Shown: positions 24,507 through 33,134 of the stretch, one piece after another
How positions within the stretch are numbered: position 1 is the stretch's first letter
How the letters are laid out: each line of letters opens with the position of its first letter
Assembly: GCF_000410515.1 (NCBI RefSeq)
Contig: NC_021500.1
Location: 434,001-498,000, forward strand
Direction of reading: 5' to 3'
Length of the DNA stretch: 64,000 nt
Origin: Enterobacter sp. R4-368
GTDB taxonomy: Bacteria; Pseudomonadota; Gammaproteobacteria; Enterobacterales; Enterobacteriaceae
The notes under the pieces: model-generated
Told to the model about the DNA's origin: nothing
Database searches by the model: none
Seen by the model: only the letters and a program-made list of their open reading frames with translations
Translations under genes and position numbers: made by a program

Positions 24507-26213
24507 CTACAACCTCTGTTGAAGGCGGGCAATCTCCTCGCGCCACTGCGCCTGAAGCTGCGGTTTCTGGTGCTTCGCTTTACGCGCCAGGTCTTCTGCC
24601 AGTTGGGTTTCAAGCTTAATTAACCGCTCCAGAAGGGCATCAATATCCTCTGGCTCAGCGGCGACGCTAAGCGCCTCCGGCGCTGACTGCTCGTGGCGGA
24701 CACTTTCGCGCAGGCGTTCAAACACCGCCTCAGCATCATGCCATTCGCTCAGCTCACCGTTTTCCACCAGCCAGAAGCGGTTACAGCTACTGCTGATAAG
24801 CGCTCTGTCGTGGCTGACCAGCAACACACCGCCGCTGAACTGTTGCAGCGTTTGCGCCAGCGCCTCTTTGCCTGCCATATCCAGATGGTTGGTTGGCTCA
24901 TCCAGCATCAGCAGGTTAAAGCGCGCCAGCGACAGACCGACAAACAGCAACCTGGAGCGCTCACCGCCGCTGAGTGTCGCCACGCGTTGCCCGTGACGCG
25001 CCCAGGCAAAACCGGCGCTGATGAGCGCCATTTTGCGATCCTGTGGCGTGGGGGCAAACGGCCCTAGCGCGTCAAACAGCGTGGCGTCATCCGGCAACTG
25101 ATGCAGCGTCTGGTCGTAGTAACCGGCGTTCAGCCGGGGATGCAGACGCAACCCGGATGCGCTTTCCTGCTGGTAAGCCCGCCAGATAAGACGCAGCAGC
25201 GAGGATTTCCCGCAGCCGTTACGCCCGACAATGGCGACCCGATCGCCGCTTTTCAGCCGCGCAACCGGCACCCGAAACAAGTCCGGTAATCCGGGCGCAG
25301 GCGGAACAGCGAGCTGTTCCATCTCCAGCAGACGGTCCGCCCTGAGTTCCTCGCCATGCAGCGCCAGCCGCCACTGGCTGCCCTCGGTCAGTTCGGTCTG
25401 GTTCTCTTTCAGGCGTTCAACCTGGCGCTCCATCTGTTTCGCTTTGCGCGCCAGATCTTCGTTGTCATAGACGCGCCCCCAGGTGGCCAGCCGTTTGGCG
25501 CTGGCGGTAACGCGGTCGATCTCCTTTTGCTCCGCTTTGTGACGCAGGGCATCGCTCTCATCCCGCGCTTCCAGCGCCTGCCGCGCCGCGCTACAGGGGA
25601 GCGCGAAGCTGTGCAGCGTATGGTCACGCAGGATCCAGCTGCCATTGGTCACCGCATCCAGTAACGCCGCGTCGTGCGACACCATCACGAAACTGCCGGA
25701 CCAGCTTCGCAGAAACTGTTCCAGCCACAGCAATGTGGGCAGATCGAGGTGGTTGCCCGGCTCATCCAGGAGCAGCAGATCCGGTTCGCGGATAAGCGCC
25801 CGCGCCAGCAGCAAGCGGGTATGTTGCCCACCGCTCAGCGTGGCGGCCGTTAAGGCGATTTCCTGCGGACTCAGCCCCATGCTGGCCAGTAATGCTTCGC
25901 CGCGCCAGCGCTGGCTGTCGCGCTCCGTCGACGGGAGCTGCGCCAGTACCGCATCAAGCAGCGTCATCGATAACAGGGCATCGGGCAGATGTTGCTCAAC
26001 GCGCGCCAGCAGGCACTGGTTTGCCACCGTCACGTTGCCGGAAAGCGGCGACAGCGAACCGTCCAGCACTTTTAGCAGCGTACTTTTGCCGCAGCCATTG
26101 TCGCCAATTAGCCCGAGGCGATCGCCTTTTTTCAGGGTGAAGGAGAGATCGGAAAATAACGGACCAAACGCCGTTTCAACACGGATGGATTGTGCAGATA
26201 GTAATGTGCTCAT
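24507..26213 (-). CDS. ABC-F family ATPase (ribosome-associated or antibiotic-resistance type)
   Basis: The 568-residue protein has two ATP-binding domains in one chain and no membrane segments, the mark of ABC-F translation factors. Walker A motifs are GDNGCGKST and GRNGCGKSS; signatures LSGGQ and LSGGE; Walker B/H regions LLLLDEPGNHLD and LLMLDEPTNHLD, the first with Gly in place of the usual Thr. Between them lies a charged linker (GRVYDNEDLARKAKQMERQVERLKENQTE) of the kind that reaches into the ribosomal E/P site, and a coiled C-terminal tail follows. Members either tune translation (EttA, YheS) or protect ribosomes from antibiotics (Msr, Vga, Lsa). A leader ORF and alternative stem-loops precede it. 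The ATG at 26213 has only TTGAG as ribosome site. Confidence 0.85.
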   Translation of the reverse strand: MSTLLSAQSIRVETAFGPLFSDLSFTLKKGDRLGLIGDNGCGKSTLLKVLDGSLSPLSGNVTVANQCLLARVEQHLPDALLSMTLLDAVLAQLPSTERDSQRWRGEALLASMGLSPQEIALTAATLSGGQHTRLLLARALIREPDLLLLDEPGNHLDLPTLLWLEQFLRSWSGSFVMVSHDAALLDAVTNGSWILRDHTLHSFALPCSAARQALEARDESDALRHKAEQKEIDRVTASAKRLATWGRVYDNEDLARKAKQMERQVERLKENQTELTEGSQWRLALHGEELRADRLLEMEQLAVPPAPGLPDLFRVPVARLKSGDRVAIVGRNGCGKSSLLRLIWRAYQQESASGLRLHPRLNAGYYDQTLHQLPDDATLFDALGPFAPTPQDRKMALISAGFAWARHGQRVATLSGGERSRLLFVGLSLARFNLLMLDEPTNHLDMAGKEALAQTLQQFSGGVLLVSHDRALISSSCNRFWLVENGELSEWHDAEAVFERLRESVRHEQSAPEALSVAAEPEDIDALLERLIKLETQLAEDLARKAKHQKPQLQAQWREEIARLQQRL

Positions 26214-26303
26214 TGCTTACTCAAGAGTTACAGGCACGAGCGTGCCTCGTCAAACATCGCTGACGATAACCTGGTAAGCCCAAGGGAAGGGATTGTTGTC
26301 TTC

Positions 26304-26348
26304 GCTCAAGCCGAAGTTATCGCAGCACGAAACCGATAACGCTTGAGC
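26304..26348 (-). promoter_or_regulatory. Stem-loop over the end of the leader ORF, candidate attenuator
   Basis: On the minus-strand transcript GCTCAAGC plus GTTATCG (26348-26334) pair with CGATAAC (26322-26316) and GCTTGAGC (26311-26304), interrupted only by a TTCG bulge. The stem contains the last ten or so codons and the stop of the leader ORF, so a ribosome there must open it. The same CTCAAG (26347-26342) can alternatively pair with CTTGAG at 26225-26220, the ribosome site of the ABC-F gene. Confidence 0.6.
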
Positions 26349-26400
26349 TGGCGCGATCGCCAAAGGCATGTGAATAGTCAAACAATTCACAATACAGCAT
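26317..26400 (-). CDS. 27-codon leader peptide upstream of the ABC-F gene
   Basis: A perfect AAGGAGG ribosome site lies six bases before ATG 26400 and drives a 27-codon frame that begins MLYCELFDYSHAFGD and ends SSVIGFVLR before TAA at 26319-26317. The ribosome site is stronger than that of the ABC-F gene 103 bases downstream. Its 3' end is folded into a long stem-loop (26304-26348). Leader peptides of this kind precede erm, msr and vga genes, where drug-stalled ribosomes on the leader expose the downstream start. This leader is not recognised, so the inducing signal is unknown; the assignment rests on the ribosome site, position and RNA structure. Confidence 0.65.
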   Translation of the reverse strand: MLYCELFDYSHAFGDRASSSVIGFVLR

Positions 26401-26480
26401 AAGTAGCCTCCTTTTTTATATTCAGTAAGTTAATGGGTGAAAAGGAGTTTAGCGGGGAAATGAATGTTTTACCAGCAGGG

Positions 26481-26508
26481 AAAAACCCGGCGCACTGCGG
26501 CGCCGGGT
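26481..26508 (-). terminator. Rho-independent terminator of maeA
   Basis: On the minus strand ACCCGGCGC pairs with GCGCCGGGT (26500-26508 with 26485-26493), 6-base loop, followed by five T. It starts eight bases beyond the maeA stop and separates maeA from the ABC-F leader. Confidence 0.88.
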
Positions 26509-26515
26509 GCGGAGA

Positions 26516-28219
26516 TTAAATAGAAGTACGGCGGTAGCTGCGGTACTTCGGCTCCCAGAAGTTTTCGTCAATGGATTGCTTCAGCGCTTCGGCCGAGGTT
26601 TTTGCCGCCAGGCCTTGTTGTTGCGCCATTTTGCCAACGGCAAAGGCTATGGCGCGCGAAACTTGCTGAATGTCCTTCAGCTCCGGCAGCACCAACCCTT
26701 CGCCATTAAGCAGCAGCGGGGAGTATTCCGCCAGCGTTTCGCTTGCCGCCATCAGCATTTCATCCGTAATGCGTGACGCGCCGCTGGAAATAACCCCCAG
26801 ACCGATGCCCGGGAAGATGTAGGCGTTGTTGCACTGGGCAATCGGGTAGGTTTTCTCTTTCCACTGCACGGGCGAGAACGGGCTGCCGGTGGCAACCAGC
26901 GCCATCCCATCCGTCCAGCTAATGATATCCTGCGGCGTTGCTTCCACGCGCGAGGTCGGGTTCGACAGCGGCATGATAATCGGTCGCGGGCAGTGTTTGT
27001 GCATTTCACGGATGATCTCTTCCGTGAACAACCCGGTCTGACCAGAAACACCGATCAGAATATCCGGTTTCACGTTACGCACCACATCCAGCAGGGAAAG
27101 GGCTTCATTTTGCGCGCCGGTGTCCCAGTTTTGCAGGTTTTCGCGTTTTTGTACCAGCTTACTCTGGAACGGCAGCAAATTCGGCATTTCGTCCGTCAGC
27201 AGGCCGAAACGGTCAACCATATAGACCTTCTGACGGGCGTCCGCTTCGCTCAACCCTTCACGCTGAGTCTGCGCAATGATTTGTTCCGCAATACCGCAAC
27301 CGGCGGAACCCGCGCCAAGGAAGACGATTTTCTGCTGGCTGAGCTGGCTGCCCGCCGCGCGGCTGGCGGCGATCAGCGTCCCGACAGTGACTGCCGCCGT
27401 GCCCTGGATGTCATCGTTAAAGCAGCAGATTTCATCGCGATAACGGTTCAGCAGCGGCATGGCATTTTTCTGCGCGAAGTCTTCAAATTGCAACAGCGCG
27501 TCCGGCCAGCGCTGTTTCACCGCCTGAATAAATTCATCCACAAAAGCGTAGTAATCATCGCCAGTGATACGCGGATGACGCGAGCCCATATATAGCGGAT
27601 CGTTAATCAACTGCTGGTTGTTGGTGCCAACATCCAGCACGACGGGCAGGGTGTAAGCCGGGCTGATACCGCCGCAGGAGGTGTAAAGCGACAGCTTACC
27701 AATCGGAATACCCATGCCGCCGATGCCCTGGTCGCCAAGACCGAGGATGCGTTCCCCGTCGGTCACCACGATCACTTTGATGTTGTGGTTCGGCACGTTT
27801 TGCAGGATGTCGTCCATGCTGGCGCGGTTCTGCCAGGAGATGAACACCCCGCGTGCGCGGCGGTAAATATCAGAGAAACGCTCGCATGCCCAGCCGACGG
27901 TTGGGGTATAGATCACCGGCATCATCTCTTCGAGATGATTTTCGACCAGCCGATAGAAGAGGGTTTCATTGGTGTCCTGAATATTGCGCAGATAGATGTG
28001 CTTATCGATGTCGGTTTTAAAGCCCTGATACTGCAACCAGGCGCGTTCGGCTTGTTCTTCAATGGTTTCAACCACTTCTGGCAGCAGGCCAAGCAGGTTG
28101 AAGTTGCTGCGCTCTTCCATGCTGAAGGCGCTGCCTTTGTTCAGCAACGGAAACTCCAGCAACACGGGTCCAGCGTAAGGGATATATAACGATCGGTTTT
28201 TATTATGCTTTGCATTCAT
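26516..28219 (-). CDS. maeA: NAD-dependent malic enzyme
   Basis: MaeA (SfcA) decarboxylates malate to pyruvate with NAD in the cytosol, linking the TCA cycle to gluconeogenesis and pyruvate supply. The 567-residue protein matches E. coli MaeA (565) throughout: [21 protein letters not shown] at the start, [18 protein letters not shown] with the active-site tyrosine, [18 protein letters not shown] and [19 protein letters not shown] around the metal site, and [13 protein letters not shown] as NAD motif. The 5' leader contains CCCGTG/CACGGG (28245-28265) and TTGATCAA. It lies between sra and the ABC-F gene, all leftward; adhP and sra are its usual neighbours in enterics. Confidence 0.97.
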   Translation of the reverse strand: MNAKHNKNRSLYIPYAGPVLLEFPLLNKGSAFSMEERSNFNLLGLLPEVVETIEEQAERAWLQYQGFKTDIDKHIYLRNIQDTNETLFYRLVENHLEEMMPVIYTPTVGWACERFSDIYRRARGVFISWQNRASMDDILQNVPNHNIKVIVVTDGERILGLGDQGIGGMGIPIGKLSLYTSCGGISPAYTLPVVLDVGTNNQQLINDPLYMGSRHPRITGDDYYAFVDEFIQAVKQRWPDALLQFEDFAQKNAMPLLNRYRDEICCFNDDIQGTAAVTVGTLIAASRAAGSQLSQQKIVFLGAGSAGCGIAEQIIAQTQREGLSEADARQKVYMVDRFGLLTDEMPNLLPFQSKLVQKRENLQNWDTGAQNEALSLLDVVRNVKPDILIGVSGQTGLFTEEIIREMHKHCPRPIIMPLSNPTSRVEATPQDIISWTDGMALVATGSPFSPVQWKEKTYPIAQCNNAYIFPGIGLGVISSGASRITDEMLMAASETLAEYSPLLLNGEGLVLPELKDIQQVSRAIAFAVGKMAQQQGLAAKTSAEALKQSIDENFWEPKYRSYRRTSI

Positions 28220-28369
28220 CTTACAGCTCCTTGATCAACTTTCTCCCGTGGGGGTGAGTCACGGGCAGGTACAGCGGCGGGCGCAAGTATAAAGCATCGC
28301 TTCAGCAAATACTTCCCGATCGCGGTATTCGTTGATTGAATTTTTAGCAATAACAAGGAGAGGGAAGAT

Positions 28370-28396
28370 AAAACACCACCCCGGACGGGGTGGTGA
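28370..28396 (-). terminator. Terminator of sra
   Basis: CACCACCCCG (28374-28383) pairs with CGGGGTGGTG (28386-28395); on the minus strand it is followed by TTTTAT. It begins about 12 bases beyond the sra stop. Confidence 0.82.
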
Positions 28397-28407
28397 GGGT
28401 GGACAAA

Positions 28408-28545
28408 TCAGCCTGCGCGGCGATGACGCCCGGAACGGTGAGTGACCACCGTCTCTTCCTGGTTGTCTTTCGTGACAACTTTGCGGGTGTTCGACACTTT
28501 GTAATCCAGCCCCATAAGATGACGTGCCTGACGGTTCGATTTCAT
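28408..28545 (-). CDS. sra: Stationary-phase ribosome-associated protein Sra (S22)
   Basis: The 45-residue basic protein reads MKSNRQARHLMGLDYKVSNT and ends in an Arg-rich tail (RSGRHRRAG). E. coli Sra (RpsV) is also 45 residues and begins MKSNRQARHILGLDYKISN; it binds the 30S subunit in stationary phase. ATG 28545 is preceded by AAGGAG with six bases between. It is the last gene of the recognisable enteric backbone in this part; in E. coli bdm and osmC would follow, whereas here an AT-rich gap and a glycosyltransferase operon begin. Confidence 0.93.
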   Translation of the reverse strand: MKSNRQARHLMGLDYKVSNTRKVVTKDNQEETVVTHRSGRHRRAG

Positions 28546-29027
28546 GCTTACTCCTTAATCCAGTTCAATGTTTCAAGGACAAGCCCGGTGACTGACCGGG
28601 CGAAATTCAATCTCATCATTGCGCGGTACAAAAAACATACCGAACTGTTATCCTCGGACATCCCGGTATAAAGTGCAATAAGAAAAGTTACCTTTAGGTT
28701 TTATCGCGATAAATAATAAAGCCTCTCTAACAGATTAAATTCCTGCACACTATAGGGTTTGCGAGTAAAAATTCCGAATGGCCTCAATTAAAGTAGAATA
28801 TTCTTGAGTTTAAACGCCTTCACAAAGTTGCTTAATGGTTACAATAATTAAATTGATATATTACGGATGAAACATCATTTCGCTTTTTTGTGTGACGAAA
28901 AGTAAAAAAATGACATTATCTTCAACATTGCGATGCCAACCACTTTAAACCCAGGCCGTAATATGCTTTTCTTAGCATCAATGGAATAATTAAAAAAATA
29001 TCTTCGCAATGAGAAAGAGGTAATTCC
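28546..29027. other. AT-rich intergenic region before the glycosyltransferase operon
   Basis: About 480 bases without a supported gene. From roughly 28660 on it is markedly richer in A and T than the flanking backbone, with runs such as TAATAATTAAATTGATATATTA. It must contain the promoters of sra (leftward) and of the operon starting at 29028; I could not settle on a -35/-10 pair. Such composition is typical of H-NS-bound, horizontally gained DNA. Confidence 0.6.
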
Positions 29028-30386
29028 ATGGACGTTAGAAATGGAGTAATTTTTATTTCTTTTGATGCTGTTGCTTTTTCAGGAATTACTGTTGAAGCAT
29101 TCAAAACAGCACAAGAGTTAGTGCACAAGGGAATTAAGCCTTATCTTGATCTTGGTTACGACATCAAGATTGATAAAGGCAAATTCAATAAGCCATATGA
29201 ATGGGAGAATGCTATATATAAAGATGGATTTACGCTTGTACGAATAAATGACATTACCAGCCTACCTGACTACAACCCCGGTTTTATCGAGTACTCGCAT
29301 AATGTATTGATTAGCCAGAAAATAACCGTTTCATCAGCGGAACGTGAAAGAATTCTTTCTGTGATTGATAAAACAGCATGCCAACTGGCAAAAAAAATCG
29401 TGCTGCAATGGGAGCAACTCAATATCGGTACGGTTTATGTTGAAAACGGCACGCTTCCGGAAAATATTATTTATACAAAAGCTCTATATATTGCAATAGA
29501 TGTATATGGGAAGCGATATGATTTAGAGAAATTCGTCACCTGGCGCGACCATGATTTAATGTGGAACAGCGAAAAAACGGTGATGAAATATGGTGCTTAT
29601 CCATACCCATATGCCATCAAACCCATAAAATCCCCTTATATCAACTACGTTACGCTTAATGAGGATTTGAAAGCAAAACTTGAAGAATGGTGTAACTATG
29701 CTGTTGAAGTTAAAGTTAAAAAGAACGCTTACAACTTTAGCGAGGCGCGAAGTCATAGTGATATGCGGCGCAGCCTTGGTATAGGTTGTAATGATATATT
29801 GATTGCCCGAACCACGCGCCTCATCCCACAAAAACGGCTTGACCGGGATATTTACCTGGTATCAAAACTCAACCAGCTATTTCAACAACACGGTCGCGAG
29901 GGGCACGTATTTCTTGTTATCGCAGGCGATCCCCATGAGGCGCCAGAGTGTTATCAATCGCTGGTTGATTTAGCAAGGACATTACAGGTTGAACCGTTTA
30001 TACACTTTATTGGTTGGCTGCAGCACGGTTACATGCCTCCGGGCATGAACACCTACACCATTGAAGATTTATATTACTCGTGTGATGTCGTCTCTTTTCT
30101 GACGTCATGGGATTACGACAGTTATGGAAATCCAATTGGTGAAGCGATTAGTCACCGGCGTTGTTACATTTCGACACGTTACGAATATTATGACGAAGTT
30201 TATGGGCAATATGGTTTCTTTGCGCCAGTCATGGATATTTCTGCCGAGAAAGATGATTTACCTGACGATGAGTTTATTCTCAATGTTTATAAACTCATCA
30301 CTAACAAACCGTTAATGTCAGAAATGGCTTATCAAAATTTTCTTATTGGTAAGAAAATACTTAACAGTAAGAGCATTGAGTCTTAA
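29028..30386 (+). CDS. Glycosyltransferase, GT4-like (GT-B fold)
   Basis: The 452-residue protein looks like a retaining glycosyltransferase. An N-terminal half begins VIFISFDAVAFSGITVEAFKTAQELVHKG. The C-terminal half carries GT4-type elements: ILIARTTRLIPQKRLDRDIYLVSKL, VFLVIAGDPHEAPECYQSLV, HFIGWLQ, and SYGNPIGEAISHR with the acidic residue that contacts the sugar nucleotide. There is no signal peptide or membrane segment, so it is cytosolic. AAGAGG precedes the ATG by about eight bases. Codon use is AT-rich compared with all neighbours, pointing to transfer. It starts a six-gene operon; the GT2 gene begins 22 bases after it. The acceptor is unknown. Confidence 0.75.
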   Translation: MDVRNGVIFISFDAVAFSGITVEAFKTAQELVHKGIKPYLDLGYDIKIDKGKFNKPYEWENAIYKDGFTLVRINDITSLPDYNPGFIEYSHNVLISQKITVSSAERERILSVIDKTACQLAKKIVLQWEQLNIGTVYVENGTLPENIIYTKALYIAIDVYGKRYDLEKFVTWRDHDLMWNSEKTVMKYGAYPYPYAIKPIKSPYINYVTLNEDLKAKLEEWCNYAVEVKVKKNAYNFSEARSHSDMRRSLGIGCNDILIARTTRLIPQKRLDRDIYLVSKLNQLFQQHGREGHVFLVIAGDPHEAPECYQSLVDLARTLQVEPFIHFIGWLQHGYMPPGMNTYTIEDLYYSCDVVSFLTSWDYDSYGNPIGEAISHRRCYISTRYEYYDEVYGQYGFFAPVMDISAEKDDLPDDEFILNVYKLITNKPLMSEMAYQNFLIGKKILNSKSIES

Positions 30387-30408
30387 TTAATACTCAGGGA
30401 GAGTATAT

Positions 30409-31683
30409 ATGCGTAACAATGTTTATGTTTCGATTGTCTTACCCGTTTATAACGAGAGCGACAGAATTAATTCTGTGCTTGTCTCGTTACTTCATCAAAG
30501 AACGCGTAATAATATGCTGACACATGATAACTGGGAGCTGATCGTGGTGGATAATAATTCCACCGACGATTCAGTAGCGCAAATAGAGGATTTTCATCGG
30601 CTCAATCCGGCAATGGATATTCATATCATCAAGGAAACCACGCAGGGTGTCTCCTCCGCGCGAAAATGCGGAATGGACTACGCCTCGCTGCGTTCAAAAG
30701 CGCGTGATAAACGCCTTGGCATAAACCGTAAGCACTATATCGTTTCGGCCGATGCGGACTGTACCGTGGACAGCTGGTGGCTGCACACGCTAATTGAAAA
30801 AATGGTCGAGGAAGCAGGGGATTTAGGCACCTGTAATTACTACTACAACGAAAACGACTTCCGGCTGCGCCCGAACCTGTTTGCGGAGATCCAGAAAACG
30901 CTGCGCTGCCGCGATGTCTCCTTCTCGCTGTTTGGCGGCTTCCCGGATGGCAAAGGTTTTGCCGTTGAACGTACGATGTACGACAAAGTCGGCGGCATTG
31001 AGATCTTTTACCAGCTCAATAACGGCCGGTTTGTCGAGCACCTTTCCGATGACTGGGATTTCGGTATTCGCGTGATCGCCGCGGGCGGAAAACCTGTCTA
31101 CGCACGCGATTCCCATGTTGAAATCAACAGCCGCCGCGTGGACACCATTCTGCAGGAAGTGATAACCGGTGTCGCTTATGGACAGGATGGCATCATCATC
31201 ATGAAAGATGTCCGTCCGGAAGGGGGACAGCAAACCTCGCTGAGCGACACGACACCAGAACAGTCATTACAGGCCTGGCACTACTCCATAAAAGATTACG
31301 TGCCGAAAAACATTGTGCTGCCGGTGCTTCTCAACCCGCACCTGCTGTTAGACAGCGACGCCGTGCGTCACTTCTTCGGTCCGGTGGTAGCCGATCGCCT
31401 GTTCCGGCGCATCGAGGCCATCAAACACGAAACTCGCATTATCGATTTCACGCCCATCCACGCCTATAAAACGCCCGCTTACCGGCTCTATTTCGAATTT
31501 CGCGACGAGATTTTCAGCGCCATGCGCCGCGCGATGGGCGAAGACATTGGTTTCCCGCCGCCGCTGCCAGCCTGTTTTGACGAGGTTCAGGAGCGCGATT
31601 TCCAGCGTTTCGTCTGGTATTTCTGTGAAGATCGCGAGTCCGGCATGGCGCATAACTACTTTGCCAACGGGGGAGTCTTCTGA
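30409..31683 (+). CDS. Glycosyltransferase family 2
   Basis: The 424-residue cytosolic protein has a GT-A fold N-terminus: SIVLPVYNES (residues 8-17), ELIVVDNNSTDDS (43-55), ETTQGVSSARK (76-86), and the DxD metal/nucleotide motif DAD (115-117) in YIVSADADCTVDSWW. The acceptor-side motif LSDDWDFGIRVIAAGGK follows. The last 150 residues have no family feature I recognise. GAGAG precedes the ATG, and the stop overlaps the radical-SAM start. Base composition changes from AT-rich at its beginning to ordinary further on. It carries the second copy of a 33-base block found after the pyrophosphatase gene. With the GT4 gene it probably builds or decorates a glycosylated small molecule. Confidence 0.8.
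   Translation: MRNNVYVSIVLPVYNESDRINSVLVSLLHQRTRNNMLTHDNWELIVVDNNSTDDSVAQIEDFHRLNPAMDIHIIKETTQGVSSARKCGMDYASLRSKARDKRLGINRKHYIVSADADCTVDSWWLHTLIEKMVEEAGDLGTCNYYYNENDFRLRPNLFAEIQKTLRCRDVSFSLFGGFPDGKGFAVERTMYDKVGGIEIFYQLNNGRFVEHLSDDWDFGIRVIAAGGKPVYARDSHVEINSRRVDTILQEVITGVAYGQDGIIIMKDVRPEGGQQTSLSDTTPEQSLQAWHYSIKDYVPKNIVLPVLLNPHLLLDSDAVRHFFGPVVADRLFRRIEAIKHETRIIDFTPIHAYKTPAYRLYFEFRDEIFSAMRRAMGEDIGFPPPLPACFDEVQERDFQRFVWYFCEDRESGMAHNYFANGGVF
30634..30666 (+). repeat. Short near-identical block shared with 24391-24423 (copy 2, coding)
   Basis: This copy encodes ETTQGVSSARK of the GT2 domain. Read in the same frame the intergenic copy gives EDTQGVSSGRK, so both nucleotide and peptide are similar, but similarity ends abruptly on each side. 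Confidence 0.7.
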
Positions 31684-33134
31684 TGAACAGCGCACTTCTG
31701 GATTCATTGAACGATCTCGACCCGCACTACCCGGTGCCGCGCGTGTACGACTTTCTGGCGGCGCCGGAAAATCACACCTTGCTGGAGTACGTCTACCGGG
31801 ATCCTTTTGGTTGCCATGTGTTTCCGGGCGACATCAAAGACTACCCGCAGGACGCCTTTTTCCGCGAGATGGAACACGACATTAAACAGGCAGCGCAGAT
31901 CCATCTCTGGGCGTCGATTCCCACCTGCCGCTACCGCTGCCATTTCTGCCAGTTCCCGACCATTATCATTAATCCGCAGAGCGCCCCCTCGCGGGCCGTT
32001 TTTCACCGGGTTGTGGATCAGAACATTCAGGAAGCAACGTTGTGGCTGCAAAACGTGCCCGCGCTTGCCCATGCGGAAGTGGGCGAATTTAACGTTTTCG
32101 GCGGCACGCCGTCGTTGCTGCCGGAAGCGGAACTTCGGCGTCTGATTGAGTTTTACCGCAACAATTTTAACTTTTCTGCCGCCACGCTGCGCTTTGAAGG
32201 GGAACCGGCAACGCTGACAAAAGCCTATCTGCAGCTGCTCAAAACGCTGGGGTTCAGCAAAATCAGTTTTGGCGTCCAGTCATTCAATAACCAGCTTATC
32301 GAGGCCTGTGGACGTAAACATAGCGCGGAAACCTGCGAACAGACGATTGCGAACGCGCGCGAAGTCGGTTTCGACTGGATAAGTGTGGATCTGATCTACG
32401 GCCTGCCAGGGCAAAGCGTCGATGACGTGAAATATGATATGGAGAAGTGCCGCGAACTGGCGCTTTCCCATGTCGTCTGCACAAAGCTGCATATGGCGGA
32501 ATTGATGAAGCAGCGCACTGGGGTATCGGGGCAGCGCCAAAGTTTATGGCAAAAAAAAGGGACGACCAGCCGCTTTCCGGGGCTCGGTAAGCAGTACCAG
32601 ATGCGTGAGCTGATCGAGCGCTACTTCGCCGATGAGTACACTGAGCATCCCACCATGTATTTCCATCAGCGCACCCAGCCTGCGGAGAAGTGGAAAGGGC
32701 TGATTACTGATCTTGATAAACAGTATCCGGAAGTGGCGATTGGTCTTGGCGGCAGTTCGAAATGCACGCAGTCGGAGGCGATCAACATTACGGATTACAA
32801 ACACTACTCCCAGGCGCTGGAAGAAGGGCGCTTACCCATTGAATCGCAACAAGGTTTTTCACCGCTTCAGCGCGAAGTTAATGCCTTCAAAATGGCGCTC
32901 TCCACTCTGCGCCCGGTCAACGATAGCGAATTCCGCCAGCGCTTCGACGGTCGCAGTTTTTTCAGCAACCCGGTTATTCATCGTGCGTTAGAAACGTTAA
33001 CGCAAAAAGCGCTCATCACCGTGACTGGCGATAACGTCACGCTTACGCCAAATGGCATCACGCTGGTGGAAGCGATCATTAATACCCAATTCACATTCGC
33101 CGACAGCCAGGAGGTCGCGCATGAAACGCACTGA
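31683..33134 (+). CDS. Radical SAM protein, HemW/coproporphyrinogen-oxidase-like
   Basis: The 483-residue protein carries the radical SAM cluster motif CRYRCHFC (Cys82, Cys86, Cys89) in the HemW-like setting LWASIPTCRYRCHFCQFPT. It has the downstream strands GEFNVFGGTPSLLP and FEGEPATLTKAYLQLLKTLGFSKISFGVQSFNNQLIEACGRKH (in pieces), and DLIYGLPGQSVDDVKYDM. This matches the HemN/HemW/HutW superfamily but not the housekeeping HemN, HemW or YggW sequence, so it is a specialised member. A winged-helix-like C-terminus is present. GGGGGAG lies before the ATG, which overlaps the GT2 stop. The next gene begins inside its last codons. Possible roles are carbon-centred radical chemistry on the operon's product or on a haem/porphyrin; neither is shown. 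Confidence 0.78.
   Translation: MNSALLDSLNDLDPHYPVPRVYDFLAAPENHTLLEYVYRDPFGCHVFPGDIKDYPQDAFFREMEHDIKQAAQIHLWASIPTCRYRCHFCQFPTIIINPQSAPSRAVFHRVVDQNIQEATLWLQNVPALAHAEVGEFNVFGGTPSLLPEAELRRLIEFYRNNFNFSAATLRFEGEPATLTKAYLQLLKTLGFSKISFGVQSFNNQLIEACGRKHSAETCEQTIANAREVGFDWISVDLIYGLPGQSVDDVKYDMEKCRELALSHVVCTKLHMAELMKQRTGVSGQRQSLWQKKGTTSRFPGLGKQYQMRELIERYFADEYTEHPTMYFHQRTQPAEKWKGLITDLDKQYPEVAIGLGGSSKCTQSEAINITDYKHYSQALEEGRLPIESQQGFSPLQREVNAFKMALSTLRPVNDSEFRQRFDGRSFFSNPVIHRALETLTQKALITVTGDNVTLTPNGITLVEAIINTQFTFADSQEVAHETH

Noticed and set aside
28922..29128. Minus-strand ORF of 68 codons overlapping the start of the GT4 gene
   Set aside because: No ribosome site or family similarity; it lies mainly antisense to the glycosyltransferase and in AT-rich DNA.
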